From contig JAODUO010000055.1 of assembly GCA_025642075.2 (NCBI GenBank), positions 202,501 to 266,500 of the forward strand: a DNA stretch of 64,000 nucleotides, written 5' to 3'. The DNA is from Ridgeia piscesae. Taxonomy: Eukaryota > Annelida > Polychaeta > Sabellida > Siboglinidae. Of the stretch, positions 37,557 to 49,015 are shown in pieces. The notes under the pieces are model-generated. The model made no database searches. It was given only the letters and a program-made list of their open reading frames with translations, and was not told the DNA's origin. The translations under genes were made by a program, and so were the position numbers. Positions within the stretch are counted from its first letter, which is position 1. Each line of letters begins with the position of its first letter.

Positions 37557-37682
37557 ACCTCGTGTCAGACCCCCGCGTCAAACCCTCGCGTCAGGCCCTC
37601 GCGTCAGACCCTCGTGTCAGACCCTCGTGTCAGACCCTCGTGTCAGACCCTCGTGTCAGACCCTCGTGTCAGACCCTCGCAC
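37557..37682. repeat. 13-bp minisatellite, about 9 copies
   Basis: CCTCGTGTCAGAC units; the first are CCTCGCGTCA variants, consistent with CpG decay in the later copies. Confidence 0.95.
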
Positions 37683-37879
37683 TCACAAATGTTTTTTACT
37701 CAGGTCGCGTGCCAGCTAAAAATGCCGATGATTCGATCGGCTCAAAGTGCTTTGGAAATATCGAGGAGAAATTGCAAATTAACGGTGGAAAATCCTTTTG
37801 TGAACACCGCAAAGAGCCACCTACAAGAAGAAACTTAGCATGTTGAGATGACAGGTAGACAGGTGGCCACATAAAGCTG

Positions 37880-37905
37880 TGACGTCACATAAAGCTGTGA
37901 CGTCA
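37880..37905. promoter_or_regulatory. tandem CRE pair
   Basis: An 18-bp unit ACATAAAGCTGTGACGTC is duplicated, so TGACGTCA occurs at 37880..37887 and 37898..37905. Confidence 0.5.
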
Positions 37906-38920
37906 CGGGATCCTGTCATCATGAACACAGACCAAAGCTACAAAACACTTGTGAGAACAAAATGTCTTCTACACACAATGTCTTACTATAAGCACCATTG
38001 CCTTTAACCATGCAATTTCTTTTTATATTTTCTCCATTTACAATACCAGATTCTGGGTCTCAACAATATTCTATTGCCCTGCTCTGAATGGGAATATAAA
38101 GTGAGCTACCCCGATAAGAGGGGGGGTGACCGGGACAGAGGTAGGGACCATTACATGTCCCCACTAGGATAACTCATCCTCACACTGCATAAGAAAAAAG
38201 ACTAAAGTGAGACCTATGGGTGTAGAGAGGTGACCCAGCCATGGAACCCTGGAGGCAATGTAAAGAATCACTGAGTCGACACATGTATGCACGGCACAGT
38301 GCTGGTCCTGGACTCACTGTCCTGCAGGAGACTGGACTGATGACAGCTGGACACTGCCTGCATACTGATGACACGGTGATGACGTCCTTATACAGACTGA
38401 CACAAGACTACGCACTCACACACCTAATTTTTACTTCACACTTGCATTTTACACCGAAATATATTCAGACTTATGAAACACCTTGGCCTCATGGCGTCAG
38501 GTTTTTGTCATATTCTGCCTATGTATGTCCCATGTGACATTTGTTATGTCAGTAAATATTTACTCTGATGATTCTGTAACTTTCGGAAATTTATTATCTG
38601 CATCAGACGAGACGAGAAGATATGTAGCATAACATGACAGTTACAGGACACTGATGACACACAAGAGACAACACACAGTGGACACGACCCCTTGTTCAGA
38701 TTCTAGTCTGTCAGACTGTTGCGTCTATGTAACACACCGTAGACATAAATAAATAAACAAGATGGCCTCACACCACTGACCTGTGGTCAGACCACAGACT
38801 TGGCCTGGACCTGGCCAATCTCCCAGTCAACAAGGAGCCAATGAGAACCCATCTGTCTAACACACTGGCCTCATCATCTGACATTTACACTCTTACGACT
38901 CCTCCAGGCTCTAGTCAGTG

Positions 38921-39052
38921 TCCAGTCCAGTCCAGTCCAGTCCAGTCCAGTCCAGTCCAGTCCAGTCCAGTCCAGTCCAGTCCAGTCCAGTCCAGTCCAG
39001 TCCAGTCCAGTCCAGTCCAGTCCAGTCCAGTCCAGTCCAGTGTCCAGTCCAG
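38921..39052. repeat. (CCAGT)n pentanucleotide repeat
   Basis: About 24 uninterrupted pentamers. Confidence 0.98.
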
Positions 39053-39314
39053 CAGCTGACACAGACACTGGAGCAGCCAATGTCCTGTAGTTGTGTCATG
39101 TGACTACAGCAGCTGTCTACTGCTTACACAGCAACAGACCTGTACACTGGCATCAGTGAGAGAACACAGCCTACACTGGCACTGGTCAATACCGTCTGAT
39201 AGCCACTGGTCAAGCAGAATATGTTGGACAAACGATGGACGGACGGACGGACAGCCTGCCACCCCAACCAATATACTGACAGACCGACAGCCAGCCCCTC
39301 TCCCAGCTGTGGCC

Positions 39315-39765
39315 CTGACACCCTTACTGACTCTCCGAGACTCTAGTAGTCTCCTTCCAACCTTATTGACTCCCCGAGGCTCTAGTAGTGTCCTTCCACC
39401 CTTACTGACTCCCCGAGGCTCTAGTAGTGTCCTTCCACCCTTACTGACTCCCCGAGGCTCTAGTAGTGTCCTTCCACCCTTACTGACTCCCCGAGGCTCT
39501 AGTAGTGTCCTTCCACCCTTACTGACTCCCCGAGGCTCTAGTAGTGTCCTTCCACCCTTACTGACTCCCCGAGGCTCTAGTAGTGTCCTTCCACCCTTAC
39601 TGACTCCCCGAGGCTCTAGTAGTGTCCTTCCACCCTTACTGACTCCCCGAGGCTCTAGTAGTGTCCTTCCACCCTTACTGACTCCCCGAGGCTCTAGTAG
39701 TGTCCTTCCACCCTTACTGACTCCCCGAGGCTTTAGTAGTGTCCTTCCACCCTTACTGACTTCTC
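39315..39765. repeat. 39-bp minisatellite, about 11 copies
   Basis: Units of CTGACTCCCCGAGGCTCTAG followed by TAGTGTCCTTCCACCCTTA, nearly identical. 39 is a multiple of three, so one frame reads LLTPRGSSSVLPP repeatedly in a 381-codon open frame (39093..40238, plus). The frame continues through an unrelated 37-bp array whose frame rotates, so coding is unlikely. Confidence 0.95.
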
Positions 39766-40060
39766 TTCCACATGGAGAGTGCAGAAACAACTGTCCTACC
39801 TCTTCCACGTGGAGAGTGCAGAAACATCTGTCCTACCTCTTCCACAAGGACAGTGCAGAAACATATGTCCTACCTCTTCCACAAGGACAGTGCAGAAACA
39901 TATGTCCTACCTCTTCCACAAGGACAGTGCAGAAACATATGTCCTACCTCTTCCATGTGGAGAGTGCAGAAACATCTGTCCTACCTCTTCCACGTGGAGA
40001 GTGCAGAAACATCTGTCCTATCTCTTCCACAAGGAGAGTGCATAAACATCTGTCCTGTAT
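39766..40060. repeat. 37-bp minisatellite, about 7 copies
   Basis: Units of CTACCTCTTCCACAAGGACA followed by GTGCAGAAACATATGTC, adjoining the 39-bp array without a gap. GGACA and GGAGA variants alternate. Confidence 0.95.
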
Positions 40061-41204
40061 CTGGTCCAAAGCAGTCAGAATCAGACTTCACTTGTCCTGT
40101 CCCACAGATGGGACCCATTCTTCCCTGCTCCCTATGGGACCTATCCTTCCCTGTTCCCTCCAACTCACCCAGACAGGAACTTTCTATGTTTGTCTCGACT
40201 ACGCATATCCAATGTGGCTCCATGTTACGGTCGCCTGAAAACCATTCGACTTCCCACGGCGAAGTAAATGACTGGTTAAATATCCCCAGGAGTAGAAGTT
40301 TTTAAATTGACAAGCAAAAACGTGAGCGAAAGAATCAGCTTTAACTGAGGCTGCAGCAACAGACCTGTTCACAAGTCTGTCTCACCCAAGTGGATGAAAC
40401 CTACAACAGGCTCCTTGGTGAAACCCAACCCCAGCCAGTCACTCTAATCTATCTAAATAAACCCACATGTTCAGGTCTGGGGGATGATCTAGCGTCCACA
40501 TTCCATAACGCTCATTCCTGGGCCACAGCAGCCTGCTACGGGGCCCTGGAACATGCCTTTTGTAAGATAAACTTGGAGAAATTGCATCGATTTCTACAGT
40601 TAAATAGTAACATTCTGTATACAATAAAACAAAGTTAACAGAGTTTTAAAATAATACACGTACATTCCAGCTGGTTCAGTGGTAGAAACATTAGGGCAGA
40701 GAAATTATGCATATTTGGAAGTGTGTAGTTAATAACGTGATTGCACAAGAACATGGCTATTTTAGCAGATATATTGGAATGGTACATTTTATAACAGAGC
40801 CCCAGATATATTCTGATTTTTTGTACAGATTTTTACAATCTGAGACCACATTTACACGACCACATTTATGAGCACGCCTCTACAGGTAGAACTGTATATA
40901 AGAACCACATAGCACTGACACTTGGACCCATTAACATGACAAACACCAGTGGCCAGTACAGGGGCAAACAACACTGCTCTGTGTGGGTGTGTGTGTGTGT
41001 GTGGACTGATGGAAGCCACCGACCGGACGCAGTCTGAGTGGGGAACCTCGTACAACAAGACAGAGCAGGCAAAAAACACACGGAGACAATTTGTCAACAG
41101 GCGCTACAAAGACTGTCCTGTCCCACAGTGATTAACTACACTGATTCTAACGGTGTCTATGATGACTGACAAGACTAGACTACTCCCTCTTACACTTCAA
41201 CTGT

Positions 41205-41325
41205 CACTTACACGTACACTCACAAGTACACTTACAAGTACACTTACAGGTACACTTACATGCATACTTACAAGTACACTTACACGCACACGTACACTTA
41301 CACTTACACATGCACTTACAAGGTT
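41205..41325. repeat. degenerate ACTTACA repeat
   Basis: Short units of CACTTACAAGTA and variants; open as TLTSTLT peptides only because of the repeat. Confidence 0.85.
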
Positions 41326-42224
41326 ACACCAGCCCAGCCCACTCATCAATGATGCGAAAGGTCAACGACCTACAATGCTCAAGGTCACACACCACACATC
41401 GCTCTATTTAACCTATCCACAAGACTTTCGACTAGTCACCCACGAGTTTCTCTATTTTCACGAGTCGACCCTCCAGAACGCAGGGATATTTCTTACAACT
41501 AACATCGCTGATCAGTGAAAAAACACTGCCAAAAATAGCAGGCAGCCGACTACAAATTGCTGGCACAACAAAGCACAATTCTGAGGAGGTAACCGAAGCC
41601 GGCCAATGAAAAGACTAGCATGAAACTCGGGGCGAATTCGACGCAGACGGAACAATGTCATGTGACGACTGTGATTCGAAGACACCAACAATGCCTGGAT
41701 CCTTCACCACCAATATTATCTCCAACACCGCTGAGATATTAATAGACCCATTGAAGGCATGGTCGACGGAGAGATTGCCGAGACAAGACGAAGGACGACA
41801 CAAAGGACAGATTGCTGCACACACAGACCAAGCGGTTCGGGTGACAATATAAATTTATGTGATTTCGCCGCTATCTGATTCGCGCACGGTGTCACATGAC
41901 GTCATCTGAGAGCTGGCAGCTTTTTACGCGCTTTGTTAATCTACACGGAGCTTATGTAATTCATTTCTACAACACGCACTAGTACGCATGAATACACGCA
42001 TGAATACATGCATGAATGCACACATGAATATATGCCCACACTCACTTATAAATACTTCATTAGCAAATACATGGATACTGTGGGATTTTGTCTTAAGGCC
42101 ATTTTTGGGACATGGGCCAAAGTGACCTGAATAAACAGGTGACTTAACTGCCACACTAATTACCTAGATCACCCAAGATAGACAACGGTCACAAGTTGAC
42201 CCTAATTTTGTGGTGGTTATTTTA

Positions 42225-42410
42225 TTATTACCAAGGTGACATTAATTGTGAGGTGTTTGTATTGCCAAGGTGACATTAATTGGGAGGTGGTTGTATTGCC
42301 AAGGTGACATTAATTGGGAGGTGGTTGTATTGCCAAGGTGACATTAATTGCGAGGTGGTTGTATTGCCAAGGTGACATTAATTGGGAGGTGGTTGTATTG
42401 CCAAAGTGAC
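42225..42410. repeat. 34-bp minisatellite, about 5 copies
   Basis: CCAAGGTGACATTAATTGGG then AGGTGGTTGTATTG; spacing 34 measured between 42265 and 42299. Confidence 0.96.
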
Positions 42411-42584
42411 TGCCAAGCTAGGTCCCACTGCACAACAATACAAGATCTATATTAATCTTACACTTTAACAAATTACCCAATTCAAATTAGAGTCACTTCC
42501 TTCACCCACAATGCAACACTACCTGAAGTTGTCGATCACCTACTGCTGACAACAATGATCACTCGACACACACAAATAAAACTA

Positions 42585-42700
42585 TCCACCACTGGCTACA
42601 GCCAGGTACTCATTCACATAGCTGAGTGAACTGGAGCAATGTAAAGTGAATGAATGTTGCCAAGGTTTGACAAAGCAGCACAGCTTTGGTTGACTTGTAG
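42585..42700. mobile_element. degenerate dispersed repeat, SINE-like (copy 2)
   Basis: Contains TCCACCACTGGCTACAGCCA, GGTACTCATTCA and GAACTGGAGCAATGTAAAGT, the best preserved of the three related copies. Confidence 0.45.
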
Positions 42701-43267
42701 TAGTATCATTATAACGAGTGTGTGCTCCAGTGCTCCACTGCTCCACAAATGAAGACACCCATTCCCGGTGATAACTACAAACACAAGCAGACAAGGAAGC
42801 CTGTGGTTGACCAGTCCTTTATGTGCCCCTCCATATAAAGCCTGACCCCATCAGATACCTGCCAGGTGTTATTTTTAAACCTATTCACACAGCCACATTG
42901 GGTGGGGTGTTTGTTCCATTCAGTTCCCAGTGAGAATAAATTCCCAGTGGTCTACTTACAGGACCTAGTGTGTGACCTCCACGCTGTATCCTCAAGTGCC
43001 ACCACCTTCCTTGAGGTGAAACTTATTCCATATCAAGATGGGCATAGCTAACCCCGCCTGACAACCCCAATAGGGAAGTAGGAGTAGGTTGAGGGTGGAT
43101 CTTCCCAAGACGACACAACTAAGATCTGTCTAGGAAGTGAGACAATCAACTGTGCAAGTTGACATACGAGAGCAACAGAAATGTCACAGATTGTCTTAAC
43201 TCGTCAGAAGTTACTTTCTTCCCCTGTGACACACAAACACCAAACCTTGTGGTTAGTGTAAACTAAC

Positions 43268-43429
43268 TCAACTGCCCCTGAAGCTATGAAACACGACAAG
43301 AACTTTGCAAACCGATTCAACTGCCCCCTAAACAATGAAACATGACAAGAACATTGCGAACTGACTCAACTCAAACTGACTCAAATGCCTCTTAAACAAT
43401 GAAACACGACAAGAACATTGCGAACTCAC
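43268..43429. repeat. imperfect tandem triplication next to the finger-1 exon donor
   Basis: Three diverged copies of a block containing GAAACACGACAAGAAC followed by a GCGAACT-type end. The core starts at 43288, 43337 and 43401 (spacing 49 and 64). The last copy runs directly into the splice donor, so the intron start itself appears to have been duplicated. Confidence 0.75.
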
Positions 43430-43630
43430 CTTGATCGAGTCGAAGCAACACGTCACTCGTCCATTTTGCACCTCTACGTGTGGGGGCGGGTGTGCGAACT
43501 TGCACTCGACGTCGGAGCGCGTGCACTTGTTGCGCTGGTACTCCCGACACACCTCCAGGGTGAGCCACCGGGAGTCCTTCATGTTCGGGGGCGTGAAGAT
43601 GGGGGCAATCATTTGGTTCACCATGGCCAT
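43430..43630 (-). CDS. mbl: muscleblind exon: start codon, finger 1 and first half of finger 2
   Basis: Encodes 67 residues. The start chosen is the ATG at 43630 (MAMVNQM...), with A at -3 and G at +4, a strong start context, and an N-terminus of a length close to fly muscleblind. An in-frame ATG 17 codons upstream (43681, MQPPGG...) is possible. The family signature [15 protein letters not shown] is followed by finger 1, C-X7-C-X6-C-X3-H (C28, C36, C43, H47), then the [10 protein letters not shown] linker and the first Cys of finger 2 (CFDSIK). The exon ends AAG/gtgagt in phase 0, exactly where the 26.8 kb exon resumes with GKC. A short degenerate tandem duplication abuts the donor on the intron side. 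Confidence 0.93.
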
Positions 43631-43661
43631 AATAGTAAACAACGAAGACGACGCAACTGCA

Positions 43662-43675
43662 GTGCCACCTGGTGG
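43662..43675 (-). promoter_or_regulatory. CTCF-type motif, perfect consensus match
   Basis: The minus strand reads CCACCAGGTGGCAC, which fits the vertebrate CTCF core CCASYAGRKGGCRS at all 14 positions. It lies about 30 bases upstream of the muscleblind start codon. CTCF occurs in most bilaterians; binding here is inference. Confidence 0.5.
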
Positions 43676-44039
43676 CTGCACGTATCACTAGTTAATGTGG
43701 GTACAACGGTCAACAGACGCTGGTCATCGACCGGTCAGTGAACATGGCACTTTGTGTGAACACGGTCGTCGTGGAAACAAGAAAGAAATGAAGCAGTCGG
43801 GGAGACCGGCAAATTATAAAAATAAATCTATCGTTTTGAGGCGATGCGAGACGATTGGACGGCAGCAGAGTCTCGGTGAATGTACGGAGCTTGTTTTGCT
43901 GAAGCACTGTATTTGCTGCGGAGCTGTGAAGGCTCCACCGTGTGATGTTAGTAGTGGTGCTGTAGTTGGACGTGGAAGTCTTCACTCTGGAACAGAAGAC
44001 AAATCACTTACACCACTGTCACCTACGTCATGTTGTTCA

Positions 44040-44232
44040 TTCATATCCACTGCCGGAAGTCACAACACAAAGTCACAACACAAAGTCACAACAGTCTTAC
44101 AAGAAATGTCCGCGGCACATGACGGATTAAGATGGCACCACATGGATTGAGATGACACCACATGGATTGAGATGGCACCACGTGGTGCCGTCATGGAGTG
44201 AGACAGCACCACACCGGCACCACATGGATGCA
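44040..44232. repeat. short tandem repeats with CACCACATGGATTGAGATG units
   Basis: About five units of roughly 20 bases from 44130, preceded by a tripled AGTCACAACACA. One unit includes the perfect 16-bp palindrome GGCACCACGTGGTGCC (44174..44189). Confidence 0.88.
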
Positions 44233-44380
44233 GATCTACAAAAAGAGTGTAAGTTTATGGTGCATGACCAGAGCAGGTGATTTGCAACAGGGTGTAGCTG
44301 TGTGTAAAAGAAAACTATTAGCATACATGTGAAAAATTTCTTCCTCTTTGTCAATGATTGAATCACAAAGTAGGCTCGTA

Positions 44381-45106
44381 GGTCACCAGGGCCTGTGTCA
44401 CACTGACGGACTGTGTTACTAGAACCCTGTACAAGACCATTACAACATTACTAGGACCCTGTGTCACACTGACACAGCGCTACTAGGACCCTGTGTCACA
44501 CTGACACAGTGCTACTAGGGCTCTGTATCACATTGATACAGTGTTACTAGGGCCCTGTGTCACATTGATACAGTGCTACTAGGGCTCTGTATCACATTGA
44601 TACAGTGTCACTAGGGCCCTGTGTCACATTGATACAGTGTTACTAGGGCCCTGTGTCACATTGATACAGTGTTACTAGGGCCCTGTGTCACATTGATACA
44701 GTGTTACTAGGGCCCTGTGTCACATTGATACAGTGTCACTAGGGCCCTGTGTCACATTGATACAGTGTCACTAGGGCCCTGTGTCACATTGATACAGTGT
44801 TACTAGGGCCCTGGGTCACATTGATACAGTGTTACTAGGGCCCTGTGTCACACTGATACAGTGTCACTAGGGCCCTGTGTCACATTGATACAGTGTTACT
44901 AGGGCCCTGTGTCACATTGATACAGTGTTACTAGGGCCCTGTGTCACATTGATACAGTGTTACTAGGGCCCTGTGTCACATTGATACAGTGTTACTAGGG
45001 CCCTGTGTCACATTGATACAGTGTCACTAGGGCCCTGTGTCACATTGATACAGTGTTACTAGGGCCCTGTGTCATGCTGCCACTGACACAGTGTTACTAG
45101 GACCAA
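44381..45106. repeat. 32-bp minisatellite, about 22 copies
   Basis: Units of TACTAGGGCCCTGTGTCACA then TTGATACAGTGT. Spacing 32 measured between 44641 and 44673. Variants GTTACT/GTCACT are interspersed. Edges are more diverged than the centre. Confidence 0.97.
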
Positions 45107-46035
45107 TTTACAGGTGTAAAAAGACTGTTGCATAAGTCATATGACAGGTCATATCAACATATACATGTGTCTGTGCACATGGGTATAAATATGGGTGGAC
45201 GGGTAAAAAAATGAAGGAGCAAAAAAAGGTCTTCCAAAACCATAGATATTGTTAGTTATGCCTTGTAAGTGAGTGAAAATGGTGTCACATGTGTGTTTGT
45301 AGTCTATTTCAGGTCATCAGACACATTTAAAAGTTTGTAAACTGGCTTAACAGTTAGCATCCATGTGTCCTCCAACACATGTGGGACTGGCAATAATTGT
45401 ATCCTGCATAAAGCCCTGTATCAGTTGCATTCTGATCATTGGGCTGGCTGAGTGGAGTGGAAGTAGATAACTCCATCTTGACTAAAAAAATTATCCTGCA
45501 TAAATCCCTAATAACAGTGCTAACATTTCCTGTGTTGCTTCTGTCTCAGGTTTATAACCCAAACAGCCAGCTGACTTATAGTTGACTGGGACAGAGAAAG
45601 CATGAATACGACTGACCCAGAAAAGCTGAGGGCACTGACCATGCAGTGGCAGACTAACAAATCACTGGCCACCACACGAACTAAACAAAGTCTGTCAGAC
45701 GACGTGTCATGACAGCAGCGCTGCTTCATGCCGACTGACCGACCGACCCAGTGCGGGAAAGTCGCGTAACACCTGCTGACATACACGTGACGTCCCTGAA
45801 TGCTGAGTGTTTGATTACAACACGCCAGTAACAGGGGGTGTTAAGTACTCACACCATTGTGGTTATCAGTGGTAAACAACACCATGTGCATATACCCCAA
45901 CCCCCCAACCTGGCTGATGTAAATACCTGTCACATGATGGCGTGTATTCAGCAGCATTACATGTATGAGTGCAGCATTCATACAACTAACATTCACACAT
46001 GTATCGTGTATGTACACACATGCATGTACATACAT

Positions 46036-46620
<585 letters not shown>

Positions 46621-46818
46621 CTGTACATGATACCTGTCCATATACAAGACTGTGAGAGACCAGCACTAGCTGTGATGAGCAGATGCCTCCATATCAATTT
46701 ACTACAAGTTGTATGAGTCCCATAAATAACACTGTCCTTTCCATAGCTGTGTCGTGACTCACAGCCACACAGACTGGTGGACACACCAACTACTGCAGGC
46801 ACACTCCACACGCTTCTG

Positions 46819-46820
<2 letters not shown>

Positions 46821-46862
<42 letters not shown>

Positions 46863-46969
46863 CATGGCACATTACGTGCATATATGTGTTTAGCAATGTT
46901 GTACTTTAAGCACTTTTAACACTAAACAAACTTTTATCTGGAAACACGATGTTATCTTATATATATAAA

Positions 46970-47000
<31 letters not shown>

Positions 47001-47001
47001 T
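46821..47001. repeat. two TA tracts
   Basis: (AT)n at 46821..46861 and 46975..47001 with AT-rich sequence between. Confidence 0.93.
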
Positions 47002-47107
47002 GTATTATCAATGGCTTTATCTTATAATTTGTCCCTTGTCCCTTACTAACATACAGTAGTTTCATAAGCCAGACTCATGTAAAACCCACGTACAGTTGTT
47101 GAGGCTA

Positions 47108-47118
47108 ACACACACACA

Positions 47119-47210
<92 letters not shown>

Positions 47211-47213
47211 CAC
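47108..47213. repeat. (CACG)n tetranucleotide repeat
   Basis: A short CA run leads into about 23 CACG units. Confidence 0.97.
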
Positions 47214-47873
47214 ATAGTTATTTGGGTATATACATTATATTATGTAGACTTGTTTCAGACTACATAAACATTTTTTTTTGGCCCAACAGTGTTTCTACAG
47301 GACCCATCTGAATCAGTAAAGTTTGTTTTGGAGACTATAGACACAATGGTCATTGGCTGTGGTCAGATGTTACGCGTGCTACTCTGGAACAAGCTTCTCA
47401 AACTGACCACAAACCAAAGAACAAAGAAGTCAAGTAACTCACCCAGAAACAGCCCAATTTCTTGCATATACATCACTGACGTGAGCAACCGTCACAACAT
47501 TTGAATAAAAGGTCAACTTCCAAGGAAACCTATATAAATATGCACAGTAGCATTTGCACGCACACACATACACATTACTCACATCCAAACCAATTACATG
47601 TTATCAGATATGTGTGTTGGATGATATAATTGAAGCCATGTCACCCCAGGGCACTTGTCACCCGCCACAAGACTCTATGTCCAATTGTGTGGGTGAATGC
47701 CTACATGGGGGGGAAGCACCCTCATAAACTAGGTTTCTGTTCACTTATCGAATGTTACCAAAGGCAACCAGTGTGGACCTGCCATCGTGGGTAATCGAGT
47801 CTGTCATGCACTGCATTGTGGGAAATTATACTGTGCATCATGGGAAACGACACTTCGACCTGAGTGAATGATT

Positions 47874-47874
<1 letters not shown>

Positions 47875-47912
<38 letters not shown>
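47875..47912. repeat. (CA)n microsatellite
   Basis: About 18 CA units. Confidence 0.97.
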
Positions 47913-47914
<2 letters not shown>

Positions 47915-48595
47915 TGACTGTGTGCTCGCAACAAACACGAGGAATCTACGGAACACTGCTGCCTTTGTGCGGCTGCAGATAAATCACTACTCTGGCCCTT
48001 GGAAACTGAAAGCGACCTGCAAACGGCTGTCAAACCCGAATGAAGGCATAAGTGCTCAACGCAAATGAGGTGTTTTTTTGCTGGGACCGTGTATTCACTG
48101 CTGTCATTATGTGTCACCCAGTCACCAGATCACAGTCACATCACTTCTGAATTAGACTTAAAGCATCGCGGAGGCGTATATACAGCTCCACAGTAAACAG
48201 AATAAACTCCTCCAATGTTGTCTTTGGCGACTCCATTCTCCCAGCTCAAAATAACTTGGCTGTGTATGACCACCGCATGTTTTTCTCGACTCACAAAAAT
48301 GTTACGACGTGTGCCTAAAAAGTCCACACGATCAAAGTACAAAACTTTAGAAAGAGTTGTGTTTGTGGCAGCCCAGGACTGGAAGTCTGTGTTCATTCAC
48401 CACACAGAGGTTCATTCGACTGTGGTGTGCATGACCGGTCAGGAAATCACAGGGAGCATGCATTATCTCATCAGAAGTATTCACACTTGCTGCCATCAAG
48501 GTCGGTATAACAATGGCCATGTTATCTGTGTCTGTACTTGCAGATATAGGCATTATCATACTACAGTGTATGTACAGATCATATAAACACACCTA

Positions 48596-48618
48596 TATAT
48601 ATATATATATATATATAC
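48596..48618. repeat. (TA)n microsatellite
   Basis: About eleven TA units. Confidence 0.9.
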
Positions 48619-48754
48619 TGTATATGCATACGTATATACAATACAAATATCTTGCAATTATGAGAAACATGCTCTTTTAAATGGAAAGTACTAATTGTGG
48701 GTATATGTAAACATTTTAAGTGTGTAGTCCGATGCCATAGTTCAAACCCCTTTA

Positions 48755-49015
48755 TATAGACCCCTGCAGCACAAATTCCCTGAGTAAACCCCCACTGAAT
48801 AAAGATGTCCATTCCCAGGTACAGACCCCTTAGTACTGACTCCTTGTACAAACACCAAGTACAGTCCCAATTAGTACAGAATCCCTCCAGTACATATCTC
48901 TCAGTATAGAGTTATAGACCTATTCAATACAGACCCCTCAGTACAGACCTCCCAGTACAGACCCCTCAGTACAGACCCCCAAATACAGACATCCTCAGTA
49001 CAGACCCCCAGCCTG
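48755..49015. repeat. degenerate CAGTACAGACCCCT repeat
   Basis: Units of 14 to 26 bases around AGTACAGACCCC, better preserved at the right end. Confidence 0.85.

Noticed and set aside
41615..41824. Minus-strand frame with ILVVKDPGIVGVFESQ
   Set aside because: Looked possibly transposon-derived, but no recognisable domain or repeat context.
48136..48396. 86-codon minus-strand open frame
   Set aside because: No recognisable family, no splice support; length is within chance.
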